DNA of 64,000 nt, taken from assembly GCA_029706075.1 (NCBI GenBank), contig JAINUG010000138.1, forward strand, positions 2,666,001 through 2,730,000, written 5' to 3'. The notes below the pieces were generated by a model. That model saw only the letters and a program-made list of their open reading frames with translations. It was not told the DNA's origin and made no database searches. Source of the stretch: Aldrovandia affinis. Its lineage: Eukaryota > Chordata > Actinopteri > Notacanthiformes > Halosauridae. A program made the translations under genes and the position numbers. Shown here in pieces: positions 11,100 to 21,130 of this stretch. Numbering within the stretch: position 1 is the first letter of the stretch; each line of letters starts with the position of its first letter.

Positions 11100-11837
11100 C
11101 TTCACCCCAATGTGTCACAGCAACAGCATCAACAATACCAGTCCTATAATCACCCCTACTTTTAACCAGTCCCACCACGCCTGGTTCGATTCTCCTGGCG
11201 TATTCCTAACATGCTAATTTCTCATATCCTCCAGTGCCTCTAGTGCTACTGTTAGATTTCCCCCTTCTCCCGTGTGCATCGGGATAACTGTGCAACATTC
11301 TTCCCCGAATCATTCACATACACCCTGCGAATCAGCGAGCAGTGTATGAAGAAGTAACCTGTTAAGTACTGCCATGATTGAGGTGGCGTGTAGCTGTTCC
11401 TTTATCCCTTGTAATGATAATATTGTAAAATTAAAAAATGTCTGCTGATTGTACCATAGATAATTTACCCACTCTGCATTTCTTTTGATCTGGGTCCAGG
11501 GAGCAAATATTAACAGGGTATTGGTGGAGATTCCACTTATTGCCTTATGGTCTAGAGGAAGATTAATAGGAGCACCTAGATAACTTATCTGCACTCCCTC
11601 CCCTTCTTTCCATTGGCGCTTCTGCCACCTTGGACGGTGAGGTGACTTTAGTTCAACAACCGTCACTCGTCCAGTCAGAACAACTGGCACACATATGCCT
11701 GTCCAGTTTGCTTCTGATGTGGCCTTTACTTGTGTGCCTTCGCCACAGTACCAGTATACGTCAGCCAGCGGATGTGTGCCTTTAGAAAAGTCTGGCACAA
11801 TAAATGCAGATTGCAGTACTGTCCCATTAACTGTCTC
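11100..11837 (-). pseudogene. env: Retroviral envelope remnant (end of SU plus TM)
   Basis: The surface-subunit end contains VYWYCGEGTQ, an NWT glycosylation site and VPVVLTGRVTVVE. The transmembrane subunit shows the heptad region LQGIKEQLHATS followed by NRLLLHTLLADSQGVC. This corresponds to the immunosuppressive-type stretch ending in the CX6CC motif at about 11315-11290. A stop codon sits inside that motif. Further on lie an NLT site and a hydrophobic anchor (VGVIIGLVLLMLLL) near 11160-11115, ending in a stop. A second in-frame stop lies between the motif and the anchor. The N-terminal half of SU is missing at the insert near 11840. The protein would have mediated membrane fusion, but this copy cannot be translated. 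Confidence 0.75.
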
Positions 11838-11953
11838 ACGTGTAAATCACCTTTATTCTTACAATTGACTGTAGGAGTAAAAGTCACCAATTATTACACT
11901 TAAGTTACACTTCAGACATTTTTAGTTTTATTTTTTACTTTGAGTGGCTTAAT
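11838..11953 (-). repeat. ~115-bp repeat shared with the 5' end of the Harbinger element at 50.63 kb
   Basis: Read on the minus strand it starts agccactcaaagtaaa and continues with gtgtaacttaagtgtaat, aattggtgacttttactc, ctacagtcaa and aagaataaaggtgattta. The same order is found at 50632-50732 on the plus strand. It sits exactly at the break between gag and env and is best read as a short element derived from the Harbinger family. Its terminal duplications cannot be made out. Confidence 0.6.
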
Positions 11954-12796
11954 ACATATGGCCCTTGATTTCCATCCAGGCGTACATACTTGTCCTTGTT
12001 GGGTTGACCTTCCTCCACCCAGCGCATGGCCTCTCGATGAACGTCAAGAAGGGACAGTGCCTCATTACACCTCAAAAGGCTTTTCAACTCTTGACGAAGC
12101 ATGTGGTCCCTCACGTTCTCACCTGATCCTTTAACACAGCCTCAGGATTAGACACAGAGCCAGGTTTACGTTGTTCCATTGCACCCCTTTCCATTTAGAG
12201 CCATTACTGCATGTGAAAACATATGTAATGATTCACCTTCCCTCTGTTTCCTGACAAAAAAACTTTTGTTGCAAATATATATAAGACTTTGAACAACCAT
12301 ACATTTCCAGCAACACTTTTATGATTTGTTCAGGGTCCCTTTTAACAAATTGTGGTCTGTATTTAATCTCATTACGGGCCTCTCCTCCCAAGTGGTCATA
12401 GACAAACATTGCCTTATCCACAACAAATATATGCCTGGCCCGGATGCTACTCTGAACCTCCTCCTCCCACTTTTCAACTGGAATGGCACCTGTAGACAGA
12501 GAACCAGATAATTTAGGGCACTTCCTCTCTCTGTAGATAGGTTCCTCTCTCTAGGTTGGCTCCCTGTGTTGGGATAGGTCCTCAGCACTGTTACCAGCAG
12601 GGCTATCTCCATTACCACCAGTTCGCTCACTAGACAGAGTCTGATTCTCAGCTTGGAGCCGTTGTACTTGAACACACAATCTTTCCAACTCTTCTTCCAT
12701 GATTCGACCAGGGTCCAGCTTATAGACAAGGTGGAAGCGTGCAGGGGAGTCTTTGGTCAACCAAATCCTCAAACTTTGTGGACAACCACTGTTCAT
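11954..12796 (-). pseudogene. gag: Gag-like remnant
   Basis: The beginning is a coiled-coil-like segment (MEEELERLCVQVQRLQ AEN region) at about 12710-12650. After a frameshift come RERKCPKLSG, a KWEEEVQSSIRAR segment, and the capsid-like core AMFVYDHLGGEARNEIKYRP with MYGCSKSYIYLQQKFF. Another break near 12230 precedes the C-terminal part (LRQELKSLLRCNEALS, VHREAMRWVEEGQP). The blocks and their order match a gag family widespread in fish retroelements. At least three frame breaks are present. No zinc knuckle is seen. Confidence 0.7.
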
Positions 12797-12913
12797 TCAT
12801 AGTTATTTCAAAAACACAAAATATAACAACCAAGCTTTGAGTTTCAAAGCACGTGATATTCAATATGAGTATACTTAAGGTTCCACCCCTTAAATATACA
12901 CTGAAATTCATAA

Positions 12914-13169
12914 AACGGAGGTGCACAGCACACAACGGAGGTGCACAGCACCTGCCACTATCCCAAAGTCAAAAATGACACTAAAAGAATATATTTCCAC
13001 AGCAAACGTGAAGCCACTGCAAAATCTCTGCAGTGATACTAGGAAGAAGTTGACCAGTCTTGGGCTGCAAAAAAATGGAACACTTAACACTGGCTCATGC
13101 ACCCCCACGCAGTGGAATGGCCTTATAATGGAACACTTAACACTGGCTCATACAGTGGAATGGCCTTAT
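12914..13169. repeat. Two local tandem duplications
   Basis: The 18-mer AACGGAGGTGCACAGCAC occurs at 12914-12931 and 12934-12951, a period of 20. A second duplication has units 13074-13127 and 13127-13169, both opening aatggaacacttaac and closing agtggaatggccttat. The second unit lacks 11 internal bases. No coding sequence is involved. Confidence 0.85.
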
Positions 13170-13229
13170 AAGTAAGAGGAGGCTAGTAAAAAGAGACAAA
13201 AGGAAAAGAACAAAAAATGAAACAAAACA

Positions 13230-14760
13230 CATTTACTAGCCAACCAGGTTAAAATTTGGACTCAGTTTAGATGTTATTTTAGCATACAGACATTCCCACT
13301 ACTAAGTCCTCTCTGTACAAACCCATTATTCCCTACCTCCTTACATGACCAGGCATTTCAAATGTAGTATGATCATGGCATCAAAGCGGTCAAGGACTTG
13401 TTCAATGACAGCACATTTGCCTCTTTCCTACAGCTTTCGGAATGGTATGGCATTCCCAGATCTCACTTTTTTCAGTACTTGCAAGCCCGTGACTTTGTTT
13501 GCAGAACATTCCCCTGCCGAAGCACCTGTGTATTCACTTCTGGCATCAGTTCCCACTACTCTTAAGGAAAAAGTACTTTACACCGAACTATTTGCCCTTC
13601 ACTTGCCGTCGGCCATTACCTTTAAAACTCTATGGGCTCAAGATCTGGGAGGGGATAGGTCAGATGGGAGCTGGGAGGCTATAATGGAGCATGTTCATAC
13701 TTCCTCAATATGTGCTAAACATGGAGTGCTGCAATGTAAATCTTTACACTGTGTGTACTGGACCAAGTGTAGGATGTCCAGAATTTATACAGATGTTGAT
13801 CCGACGTGTGATAGGTGCCATACCATAGGTGCCTAGGACCCCAGCTACTCTGTTCCATATGTTTTGGTCCTGTCCTTCTCTGCAGTCATACTGGACATCC
13901 ATATTTAACACTATCTCTGATCTGCTGCCCATAGATCCTTCCCCAATCATTTCACTCTTTGGCGTTGTACCTGAGACTCTCTCTCCCCAAGTACAAATCT
14001 GACCTGGTTGCCTTTGTGACCCTTGTGACGAGATGTCTCATTGCGATTTACTGGGAGAAAAGTGCATCCACCTTCCCACACCCAGTGGATCAGGGACATA
14101 TTATATTTCTTGAGTTAGAGAAAATAAAATACACTTGGCCCTATATTGAAGTCCTTTCTGTCACATGTGGATCAACTTGAACTCCAGCTCCCCTCTGGTC
14201 CTGATTGAATGATTTGGGGTGTGCCTTTCATGGGGTGCTTTGTGTGGTGGCTGCCCGGGATGGGTGGTGAGGGGGCCTGGATGTATGTGGGCTTCTGGGT
14301 GCTCCTGTGTCTCTTGTCCTGTGTGGTTGCTTTGTGGGGTTTCCTGGGGTGAGACAATCCCTAGGTGTACACCTGTTTGCCCCCCTTTTCACCCTGGTCT
14401 AATAGAGGTGTACACAGTTGTATCTGCCCAATGAGTGAATCCACCTTATGGCTCTTTTTTATGTCCCAAGTGATTGCCGTTGCCAGACAGACTGATCAAC
14501 TAGCATCAATATGGAAATGTTCTTCCTTGTCCATACTTAGCTGAAGTTACTTGATACTGTATAGGCCATTGATTGTATATTATCATTTATATCAATTCAT
14601 TTCTATATTTTGTATTATTATCTGTATTTTATTTAATTTTACTTATTTTTGTTCACTGTTGTTATGGGCATTATGTCAGTCATTATTATTTCTGTCCTAT
14701 TTTACTTTTGTTATCCACTCTGTGAATTTTTTAAAATTAATAAACAAAACATTTTAAAAA
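13230..14760 (+). mobile_element. 5'-truncated L1/Tx1-type LINE, 3' end
   Basis: The element holds the C-terminal part of ORF2 (to about 14180), a 3' untranslated region of about 560 bp rich in GGTGGTG-type sequence, and an A-rich end after AATAAACAAAAC at about 14740-14760. 5' truncation is usual for L1 copies. Confidence 0.75.
13345..14180 (+). pseudogene. L1 ORF2 C-terminal region
   Basis: Two frames, 13345-13836 and 13959-14180, with a third short frame between them, give the typical end of fish L1 ORF2. A segment in another frame near 13400-13495 encodes the FASFLQLSEWYGIPRSHFF block. The 13345 frame has SSICAKHGVLQCKSLHCVYW, MSRIY, and VDPTCDRCH, the start of the CCHC-like region. This is followed by FHMFWSCPSL and KYKSDLVAFVTLVTRCLIA with LELEKIKYTW at the end. 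Several frameshifts are needed to join the parts. Reverse transcriptase and endonuclease are not in this copy. Confidence 0.75.
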
Positions 14761-14944
14761 AGAGTACACAGTATGAAAAGTACATGTGGTGGCATGCTTG
14801 TTGTGAATATATTATTCTCCTTGTGAAAGTAATACGTTTAGGTATCCTAATGTTTCTTAAGGCCTGCCTGAACAAAACAAAGTCATTATTTTTTAGATGG
14901 TATGAATTAAATTAATTATTAACTATTTAAAAAAGGGGACTTTT

Positions 14945-17105
14945 CATTTTATTCAGTGGTACACAATATTTATTCTAGAATGGATCTGTTCTTGACATTT
15001 AGGTCTGGTCTTACTAACATAATAGAATATAAATATCTTGCTGCAACTCTATCTAACCGTTGTCCCCTAAAGGTAAATGTAATACAGACCCCCTGATAGC
15101 ATTCAATCTAAGAGCTGGAGATTTAAAGCATATCTTCTTAATGATAATGAGTTTGTAAAATTTATAGAAAGAAAGACTGATGACTTCTTAGAAGTTAATA
15201 AGAACTCTGAAAGTATAATATGGGAAGCCTTGAAAGCCTTTTTGAAAGGGCAAATATCTTATGGGACCTATAAACAAAGAAAATATGGTAACTGGAGGGA
15301 GACGTCCACAGATTAGGAATAGAACATGCCATAAAACAGATTCAGCTCATAATTTATCAAAAAATGGTTATAATATAGAAACTTAACCACCATAAAAACC
15401 AAAGCTGATATGGCAAGACCTAAATACCATTACTATGAATCAGGGTTAAAATTTGTAAATTACTTTACAAATTATGAAAGAAAACAAAAATAATCGACTC
15501 AATAAAAACTGAAGGTAAGTGTTGAAGGCATCGGTCTCGGTAGTGGAATCGGAGCAATTAGCAGCCACGCCTACTGGCAGAGCAACCAAAGCACACACCT
15601 GTCTTGTGTCAGATAATTATACCTGTGTCCTTAAAACTGCTCTACTCTCTTTAGTTGGTGGCTGGAACCAGGAAGCGGAGGCTGTCGAGACAGAGCATTA
15701 CCTGAAAGTTGTATGTCTGTTAAATGTTTGCCGAAAGGCTTTGTCACATGCTTTGTCACATGCTTTTGACAAACCCTGGATGGGAACAGAGCAGCCAGGA
15801 GACCCGGAGTGGAGTTTGTTGGTCTACGGACCGGATTTTATTTTTTTTTTTCTTGTCTCTCACTGGGGAGAGACAGTGGGAGTAGCAGGTTAACATGTAA
15901 CAAACACAAACACAGACACAAAATCTTCACCCTACTCACCGCAAAGCTTTCGGGTAAAAACAACGAACTAAAATAATCAGAACTTACGGGACATCGCGCC
16001 TCTTCCTCCGGAGTTTCCCTGGAACCTCCCCAGGCACACACATATCCAGTGACCTTTCAAGTGCTTCCCCCCCATGCATACTGAGACACTCGCCACTCCC
16101 CACTCCTTATTTTGATTTAGTTTGTTATTTTTAGTTTATTGTTTTCTGTCCCAAACCAGTGAGGACAACGGACGAAGATTTTCATATTATTTTGTTTATT
16201 GCGCTCTCACTGTCTTTCTCTTCCCCATGTCTGGGGGAAGAGAGGAAAAATGTAAAATAAAGAAAAACCCCTCTCCGTCTCTGACTGCTCTGTTCTTGTC
16301 CATGGATTGTCACATGGCATGTGACAGTAAGATTGCTGACAAACCTGATAAATAGATGGTTTGAATCTTATTATCATAACCTTTATAAAACTGAATATAA
16401 GACCAATAAGACACATTTACTTTACAAATTACTAATAATTAAGCTCTCAGAGGACACATAAGAAAAGCTGGAGGCTGAAATAACTAAAAACTAAATTGTT
16501 AAGGCAATTCCAGTGAAGCTCCAGGCCAAGATGGCTTCCTGGTTGAGTTTTTAAAAACCTTTTTAAGCAAATTAACCAACCTAATCACAGAAATGTTCAA
16601 AGAAAGTCTCAGAAATGGGAAGCAACAACCACGTTTAGAATTGACAACTATCAATGTATTCCCTAAACTATCTAAGGATGAACAGCTGTGTGGTTCCTAC
16701 AATCAATGCTGGATGTAGATTTTAAAATACTTTCTAAACTTTCAGCACTGAGATTAGAACCTGAGATGCCAGGGCTGATTCATGAGGACCAGACAGGGGA
16801 TTTATACAACAGAAACAGGGGGCAGATAATATGAGGAAATTATTCCATCTCATTGAGATATCTAAAAAAGGTTAAAAAGGGATCCCAGATTTGTATTTTC
16901 TATGGATGCTCCAAAAGCATTTCATAGAATGGAATGGGATTTCCTCTTCTAACATATGACCTTTGGGGACACATTTGTTAACTATATCTAAACACTGTAC
17001 AGGTCTCCCAGAGCACAGGTCCTAACAAATGGAATAATGTCTCAACCATTTCAACTAAGACGAGGAACCAGACAGGGCTGCCCCGTCTCCGCTTTTATTC
17101 GCCTT
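14945..17105 (+). mobile_element. L1/Tx1-type LINE, internal part, split by an LTR
   Basis: The first piece (14945-15514) encodes the end of the endonuclease and the linker to the polymerase, with WRFKAYLLNDNEFVKFIE and KGQISYGTYKQRKYG in broken frames. After the LTR insertion, 16332-17105 encodes reverse transcriptase. Its visible blocks include the APGQDGFP-like region, ELTTINVFPKLSKDEQ, MLDVDFKILSKLSALRLE, LIHEDQTGF, and FQLRRGTRQGCPVSAF near 17047-17094. The catalytic FADD region is not reached, because the copy stops at about 17105. Many stops are present. It lies downstream of another L1 fragment in the same orientation but holds an earlier part of the element, so it is an independent copy. 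Confidence 0.75.
15520..16326 (+). mobile_element. Solo LTR with 5-bp target duplication and an internal inverted segment
   Basis: It begins TGTTGAAGGCATCGGTCTC and ends GGCATGTGACA, with GTAAG on both sides (15515-15519 and 16327-16331). Its first 19 bases match the start of the LTR at 29976-30947 at most positions, and its end matches that LTR and the fragment at 1738. An AATAAAG signal lies near 16256. The segment 15737-16094 is the reverse complement of the family's 3' part, so the LTR contains an inverted duplication. It splits the L1 copy. Confidence 0.85.
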
Positions 17106-17400
17106 GGCTATTCAACGCAACAAAACGCGATTATTAAAATTTGGCTAGGTAGCTATCCCACAGTAACTTCAAGAATGCTGGGAGGGAAATGGCTACCTGC
17201 TGGATCACCTGCTGCTACCTCTTTTGTCTGCCCACAAACTAATTTGCACCACCACTCGTTTCATACTAGCCTGCCCAGTCCTCCTGCCTTGAACTAGCTG
17301 GTTTCTCTGTTAGTTATCTCTGCTGTAACCTCGCTGGTGATCATGGCTGTTTCAATAGCTAGTTTGACAGCAAATCAGAAGACCAAAGCTGAGCAGGCTA
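17106..17400. other. No recognised feature
   Basis: The frame continuing from the L1 to 17297 has no further LINE similarity. Nothing else was identified. Confidence 0.4.
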
Positions 17401-17905
17401 TGCATTTATTTTGTTTGTAGTTAGCCAGCTCGCTAGCTGTATATTTGAGCTTAATCTGACCAATTCCCCTATCATTTCAGTTGCGTGCTAGCCTGCTGAG
17501 CAGCCAATATGTTCGTAGCTCGGCTACACCTTTCACTACCTGGCAGAGCCAAAAGCTACCTAAAATTACACAAAGTGACACAAAATACTAACCATCTAAG
17601 CAGGCGATCCATATATTATATTCGTAGCTAGGCAGCTAACTTAGCTGTACAGCTGAACAGAATGCATATTATTATCTTCGTAGTTAGCTGGCTATATAAT
17701 TAAAATATAATTATATATTATAATTCTTATATTATGTTTGTAGCTAGCCAGCTAGCTGTAGCTACATTTCAGAAATACTAGCCAGCTGCAGGCAATTTAT
17801 ATATTATGTGCGTAGCTAGCCAGCTAGCTAGTTGTACAGCTGAGCAAGCAATGCATATTCGTAGATAGCCACCTAGCTGTAATGTAATGACGTTTAATTA
17901 TTCCA
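17400..17905. repeat. Degenerate minisatellite rich in CGTAGCTAGCCAGCTAGCTG
   Basis: At least five imperfect units of roughly 60-110 bp share a motif set. Each has a variant of gcaggcaatgcatattatat, then tcgtagctagccagctagctg, then tacagctgag. Units start near 17400, 17595, 17650, 17735, 17790 and 17840. Units differ by substitutions and length. Confidence 0.65.
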
Positions 17906-18365
17906 ACAACAGTTGTAGTTTGAATATAGCAACTTGTTAGCAGCTTACTTTTTTAAAACACATAACAGCTTCAAAATACATGGTTGAGATATGAACGTGC
18001 TTAATTTATGTGATAGAATAAAACGTGAAACTCTTTTAGGCTTACTTCCGGGTTTTAGGACTACAAACTGTATAAGAAGCGCCATCTGGCGAACATTTTG
18101 TGTCAGCACCAGTGCCTCTGTCTATAGACTCAGCGGTCTTTTGACCGGACAGGGGCCGGTCATAGGTATTTCGAAGGCGTGGGCGGAGTCGGCGCTCCTA
18201 GTGTTAACACAGATAATTAGCTCTCCAATATTAGCTCAAATATACCTCTACTATTTGTTATATTTTATGCTCAAACATATGGGAAAACTATCTACTTTTT
18301 ATCTATTGTATCTACTAAACAATTGGACTATTTTACAATTCAATTTCTCTGTCAAAATTATTGGC
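17906..18365. other. No recognised feature
   Basis: This is AT-rich sequence with a more GC-rich patch at 18120-18200. One 138-codon plus frame (17991-18407) has random hydrophobic composition and crosses into the LTR, so it is not supported as a gene. Confidence 0.4.
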
Positions 18366-18369
18366 AGGC

Positions 18370-19118
18370 TGTGGAGGAAGAAATTTTGTATCAAGTTGGG
18401 ATGCTAGACCACATCCACAGGGGATGTAGACACTAATTAACTCAGTGTGACGCTGCAGTTCGGAGCGGTCCGGCAGAGACAAAAGGCTTTTCGCGCCACA
18501 ACTTCAAAGGAACATTTGTTCTTTTGTAACGTTTCCCCCACGGCAGGAAATCTCCTTCCCATTGGTTTAAGACCCTTGGAGGCAGGGCTGGACTGGGAGA
18601 AAAAATCGGCCCTGCCATTTCGCGCTCAGACCGGCCCGGCACCCGGTGCGAGCGCCGCATTTTCTGTCGACCGGGGTGCTGCGCGAATAAATCTGTCGAC
18701 GGGGCGGGGGTGCTGCGCGAAAAGAAGCTGAGACCAGTTCGTTTATATGCGCGAAAAATTTATTGCGCCCTTCGGAACACCCGGTCCGTGGTATAATATA
18801 TATAAAATGATTCTACCGGCCCTACCGAGGCCCTACCGGTCCAAAACTAGACCGGCCCACCGGGCATTTGCCCGGTAGACTATATAGCCAGTCCAGCCCT
18901 GCTTGGAGGGCTGTTCTAACAACCTGTTATATCTTCATGTTAGCCCATAGCTCCATTTACCTGTAAGTTAACGCCCTGTTACTTCCCCCTTGTGATTGTT
19001 CCCTCCCCTTCCGTTGTGTTGGATATAAATACCCATTTGAATTTGAAGGCGGGAGATTCGCTGTCTTTTATTTATATGTGGCTAAGGTCGCAATAAATCA
19101 GTAGCACAATTACCTCCA
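18370..19118 (+). repeat. 5' LTR, interrupted by a hAT MITE
   Basis: It matches the 3' LTR from TGTGGAGGAAG through ggagattcgctgtc. The match includes a TATA-like gatataaata near 19022 and is interrupted by a 319-bp MITE plus an 8-bp duplication. After 19063 the sequence is unique to this copy, with AATAAA at about 19092 and the end CCTCCA at 19118, two bases before the primer site. Confidence 0.7.
18583..18901. mobile_element. hAT-type MITE, 319 bp, perfect 8-bp target duplication
   Basis: The ends CAGGGCTGGACTGG and CCAGTCCAGCCCTG are inverted repeats. CTTGGAGG flanks both sides (18575-18582 and 18902-18909). The uninterrupted LTR at 21131 has a single ttggagg at this point, confirming insertion. 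The inside is GC-rich with GGCCGGT-type motifs known from fish MITEs. Confidence 0.92.
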
Positions 19119-19120
19119 TT

Positions 19121-19139
19121 TGGTGTTACAAATGGGGTT
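19121..19139 (+). other. Primer-binding-site-like sequence
   Basis: TGGTGTTACAAATGGGGTT begins two bases after the CA that ends the 5' LTR. It agrees at 15 of 19 positions with the complement of the 3' end of tRNA-Leu as I remember it. The same sequence occurs at 7424-7408 on the minus strand in the other copy. Confidence 0.5.
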
Positions 19140-21130
19140 GGAATAACTTTTGTGGCAATGCTGTGTCATTGCCACTTTTAGAAGTATTTGAATGAAAAGA
19201 GGAACTGAACGAAGAAGGGTCACGGACAGCTCAGGTAAATGTCGGCCTGGAGCAGTCCTGAAAACCACGCATGCGCGTTGTGAAGCCGAATGGCGGAAGT
19301 GTAGTCCTATTCAAAGTTAGATATTGTGCTACTGATCAGTAAAGATATAAACAATATTGATCATTCTCGCTAACCTGTAGCCAGCTAACCTAATATTCGC
19401 TGAGGTAAAACATATTTCTGTAAGTAGATTTAACTGTGTGCTCCGAGTGAACTCTCATAGTACCATCCATCGTGATTTAAGATGTGTACAATGGATGATG
19501 ACGGAAGTGCGGTTTTGACGCACACACTATGGTAAAGCAGAACTCGAGTATCAGCTTCAATCTACAAAGCATGCTGTGTTTAATAATGGTTAAGTTAACC
19601 ACTAACTCACTTTTGCAGTAACCCCTGTTGACCCTGTTGTTTTCCAGATGGTAGAGCATTCCGAAACGGTGTACTGTTTACGGAGAAAGGATGACTGACA
19701 GAGTGTTTTACGTTGTGCTATTCCACGCAATATGTTGTACCATGTGTTCATACTGATTTGTATGTTTTTGGTTTTATTCCGAATGTTTCCATCATTGCCA
19801 ATGCTCGTCTCACAAGTAGACGTAGCAAGCCAAAAAGATATATATATATTAGACGCAATCGAAAATTGGTAATGGGCCGGCAATGATTGCTACCTTCACT
19901 TAGATGGCTTGTGGCGCTGCCGGACTGGCCATCCGGTTGCGCCAATCAGCCTATTGCTGTACCGTGCTCGCATGCATCACAGTGTGACGCATGTGAGCAA
20001 AGGGGGAATGATGGCAGCCTGTAACAAAAACTGGGATTGGGAACAATTTTAAACCAAAATTACTGTACTAGCACAGCAGACATGGAAAAAATTTATCACA
20101 TGTCAACAATTCGATGTGGAAAATCCAGCATCAGCAAAACAGGCCTCATATCCTTCCCCCTTAAGGTATCAATTAAATCAAAGATTTTATTACGAACTGC
20201 AGCCTAACCAGGTTCCACCACCAGAATTCCACTCGGCACCCAAGGCACCAGCATGCATCACCACCTTTGTCCGGTCAGAGACATGGGCATGCATCTGATG
20301 GATGATGCAAGGATAAAGTATTGTGTGATGCTAACAAAATGCATAGAGGTTCTACAGTAACAGGTGGAGGAGACACAGACGGCCAGGATGACTTCACCCG
20401 GCACTCCCCGAAGCCAGGCGACTGGGGCCCAGCAGTAAAGTGCGAAAGCCAGCCCACCTGGAAACACCACACAACGAAAGGTAGCCCCCTCTAGATGCAG
20501 CACCTTTTTGTTCCTGTTTCTTGGCTTGCATGGCCCATCCCCTTCCCAGACAAAAGGGAAGTTGAAGTTGAGTACTGAGGAGGGCACGTGCTAGACAAAC
20601 CTCTCGCCTCTCAGGAAAAAAGTACGAATCCGCTGAATCTGGACCGCGAGGTTCCAGTGAAGATCGCAAGAAAAGAAGTAACAAAGAATACACACACCAT
20701 AACACATTGTTAATGTTATATATGTATCATTTATGTTGTTTACAAAATGTTAATGTTAGCCATGAAGGTAAAACAGGCTGTAAATGGATCAGGTTGTTGG
20801 GTATGTTTGTTTGCCAAACAATTGGCAAAAATGGGTAGACCTGTGAGGGCCTGGCTGTGACAGCGAACTAATTCAGCCCCAAGTGAGAGGTGTAGCAATC
20901 TCCCATGATAGCGGCTAACCTCACACTGAGTTGTAAGTGTCTCCCTCAAATAGGTGGATAGCAAAAAAAAAAAAAAAAAACCCACAAAACCTATTAGCTA
21001 TTTCCAGCTCTACATATGAAACCATATCCCCCAGAGATGAGGGTCAAAAGCTCTAGGCACCAATGAAGTGTCTATACAAATGTAAGGTAAAGTTTGTGCA
21101 GATTGTAAAAAATAGCACAAAAGGGGGGAT

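Larger units (their letters stand above)
9048..12800 (-). mobile_element. Endogenous retrovirus, 5'-truncated, gag and env remnants, no pol
   Basis: Read on the minus strand, the order is gag-like coding (about 12796-11954), a short unrelated insert (11953-11838), env with its transmembrane subunit (11837-11100), an extra 86-codon frame, a polypurine tract (about 10063-10052) and a 3' LTR (10051-9048). No reverse transcriptase, protease or integrase coding is visible, and gag is followed almost at once by env. The 5' LTR and primer site are missing, with the upstream end at about 12800. Stops and frameshifts occur in both genes. The env type (CX6CC) is that of gamma/epsilon-like retroviruses, while the gag resembles the fish family with EARNEIKYRP. 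This is an old, inactive copy. Confidence 0.75.

Noticed and set aside
12319-12729. 136-codon minus frame over the gag region
   Set aside because: It is an out-of-frame reading of gag. The conserved residues lie in the neighbouring frame.
20258-20705. Overlapping minus frames of 65-109 codons in the ERV interior
   Set aside because: They run against the element's orientation and show no retroviral motif.
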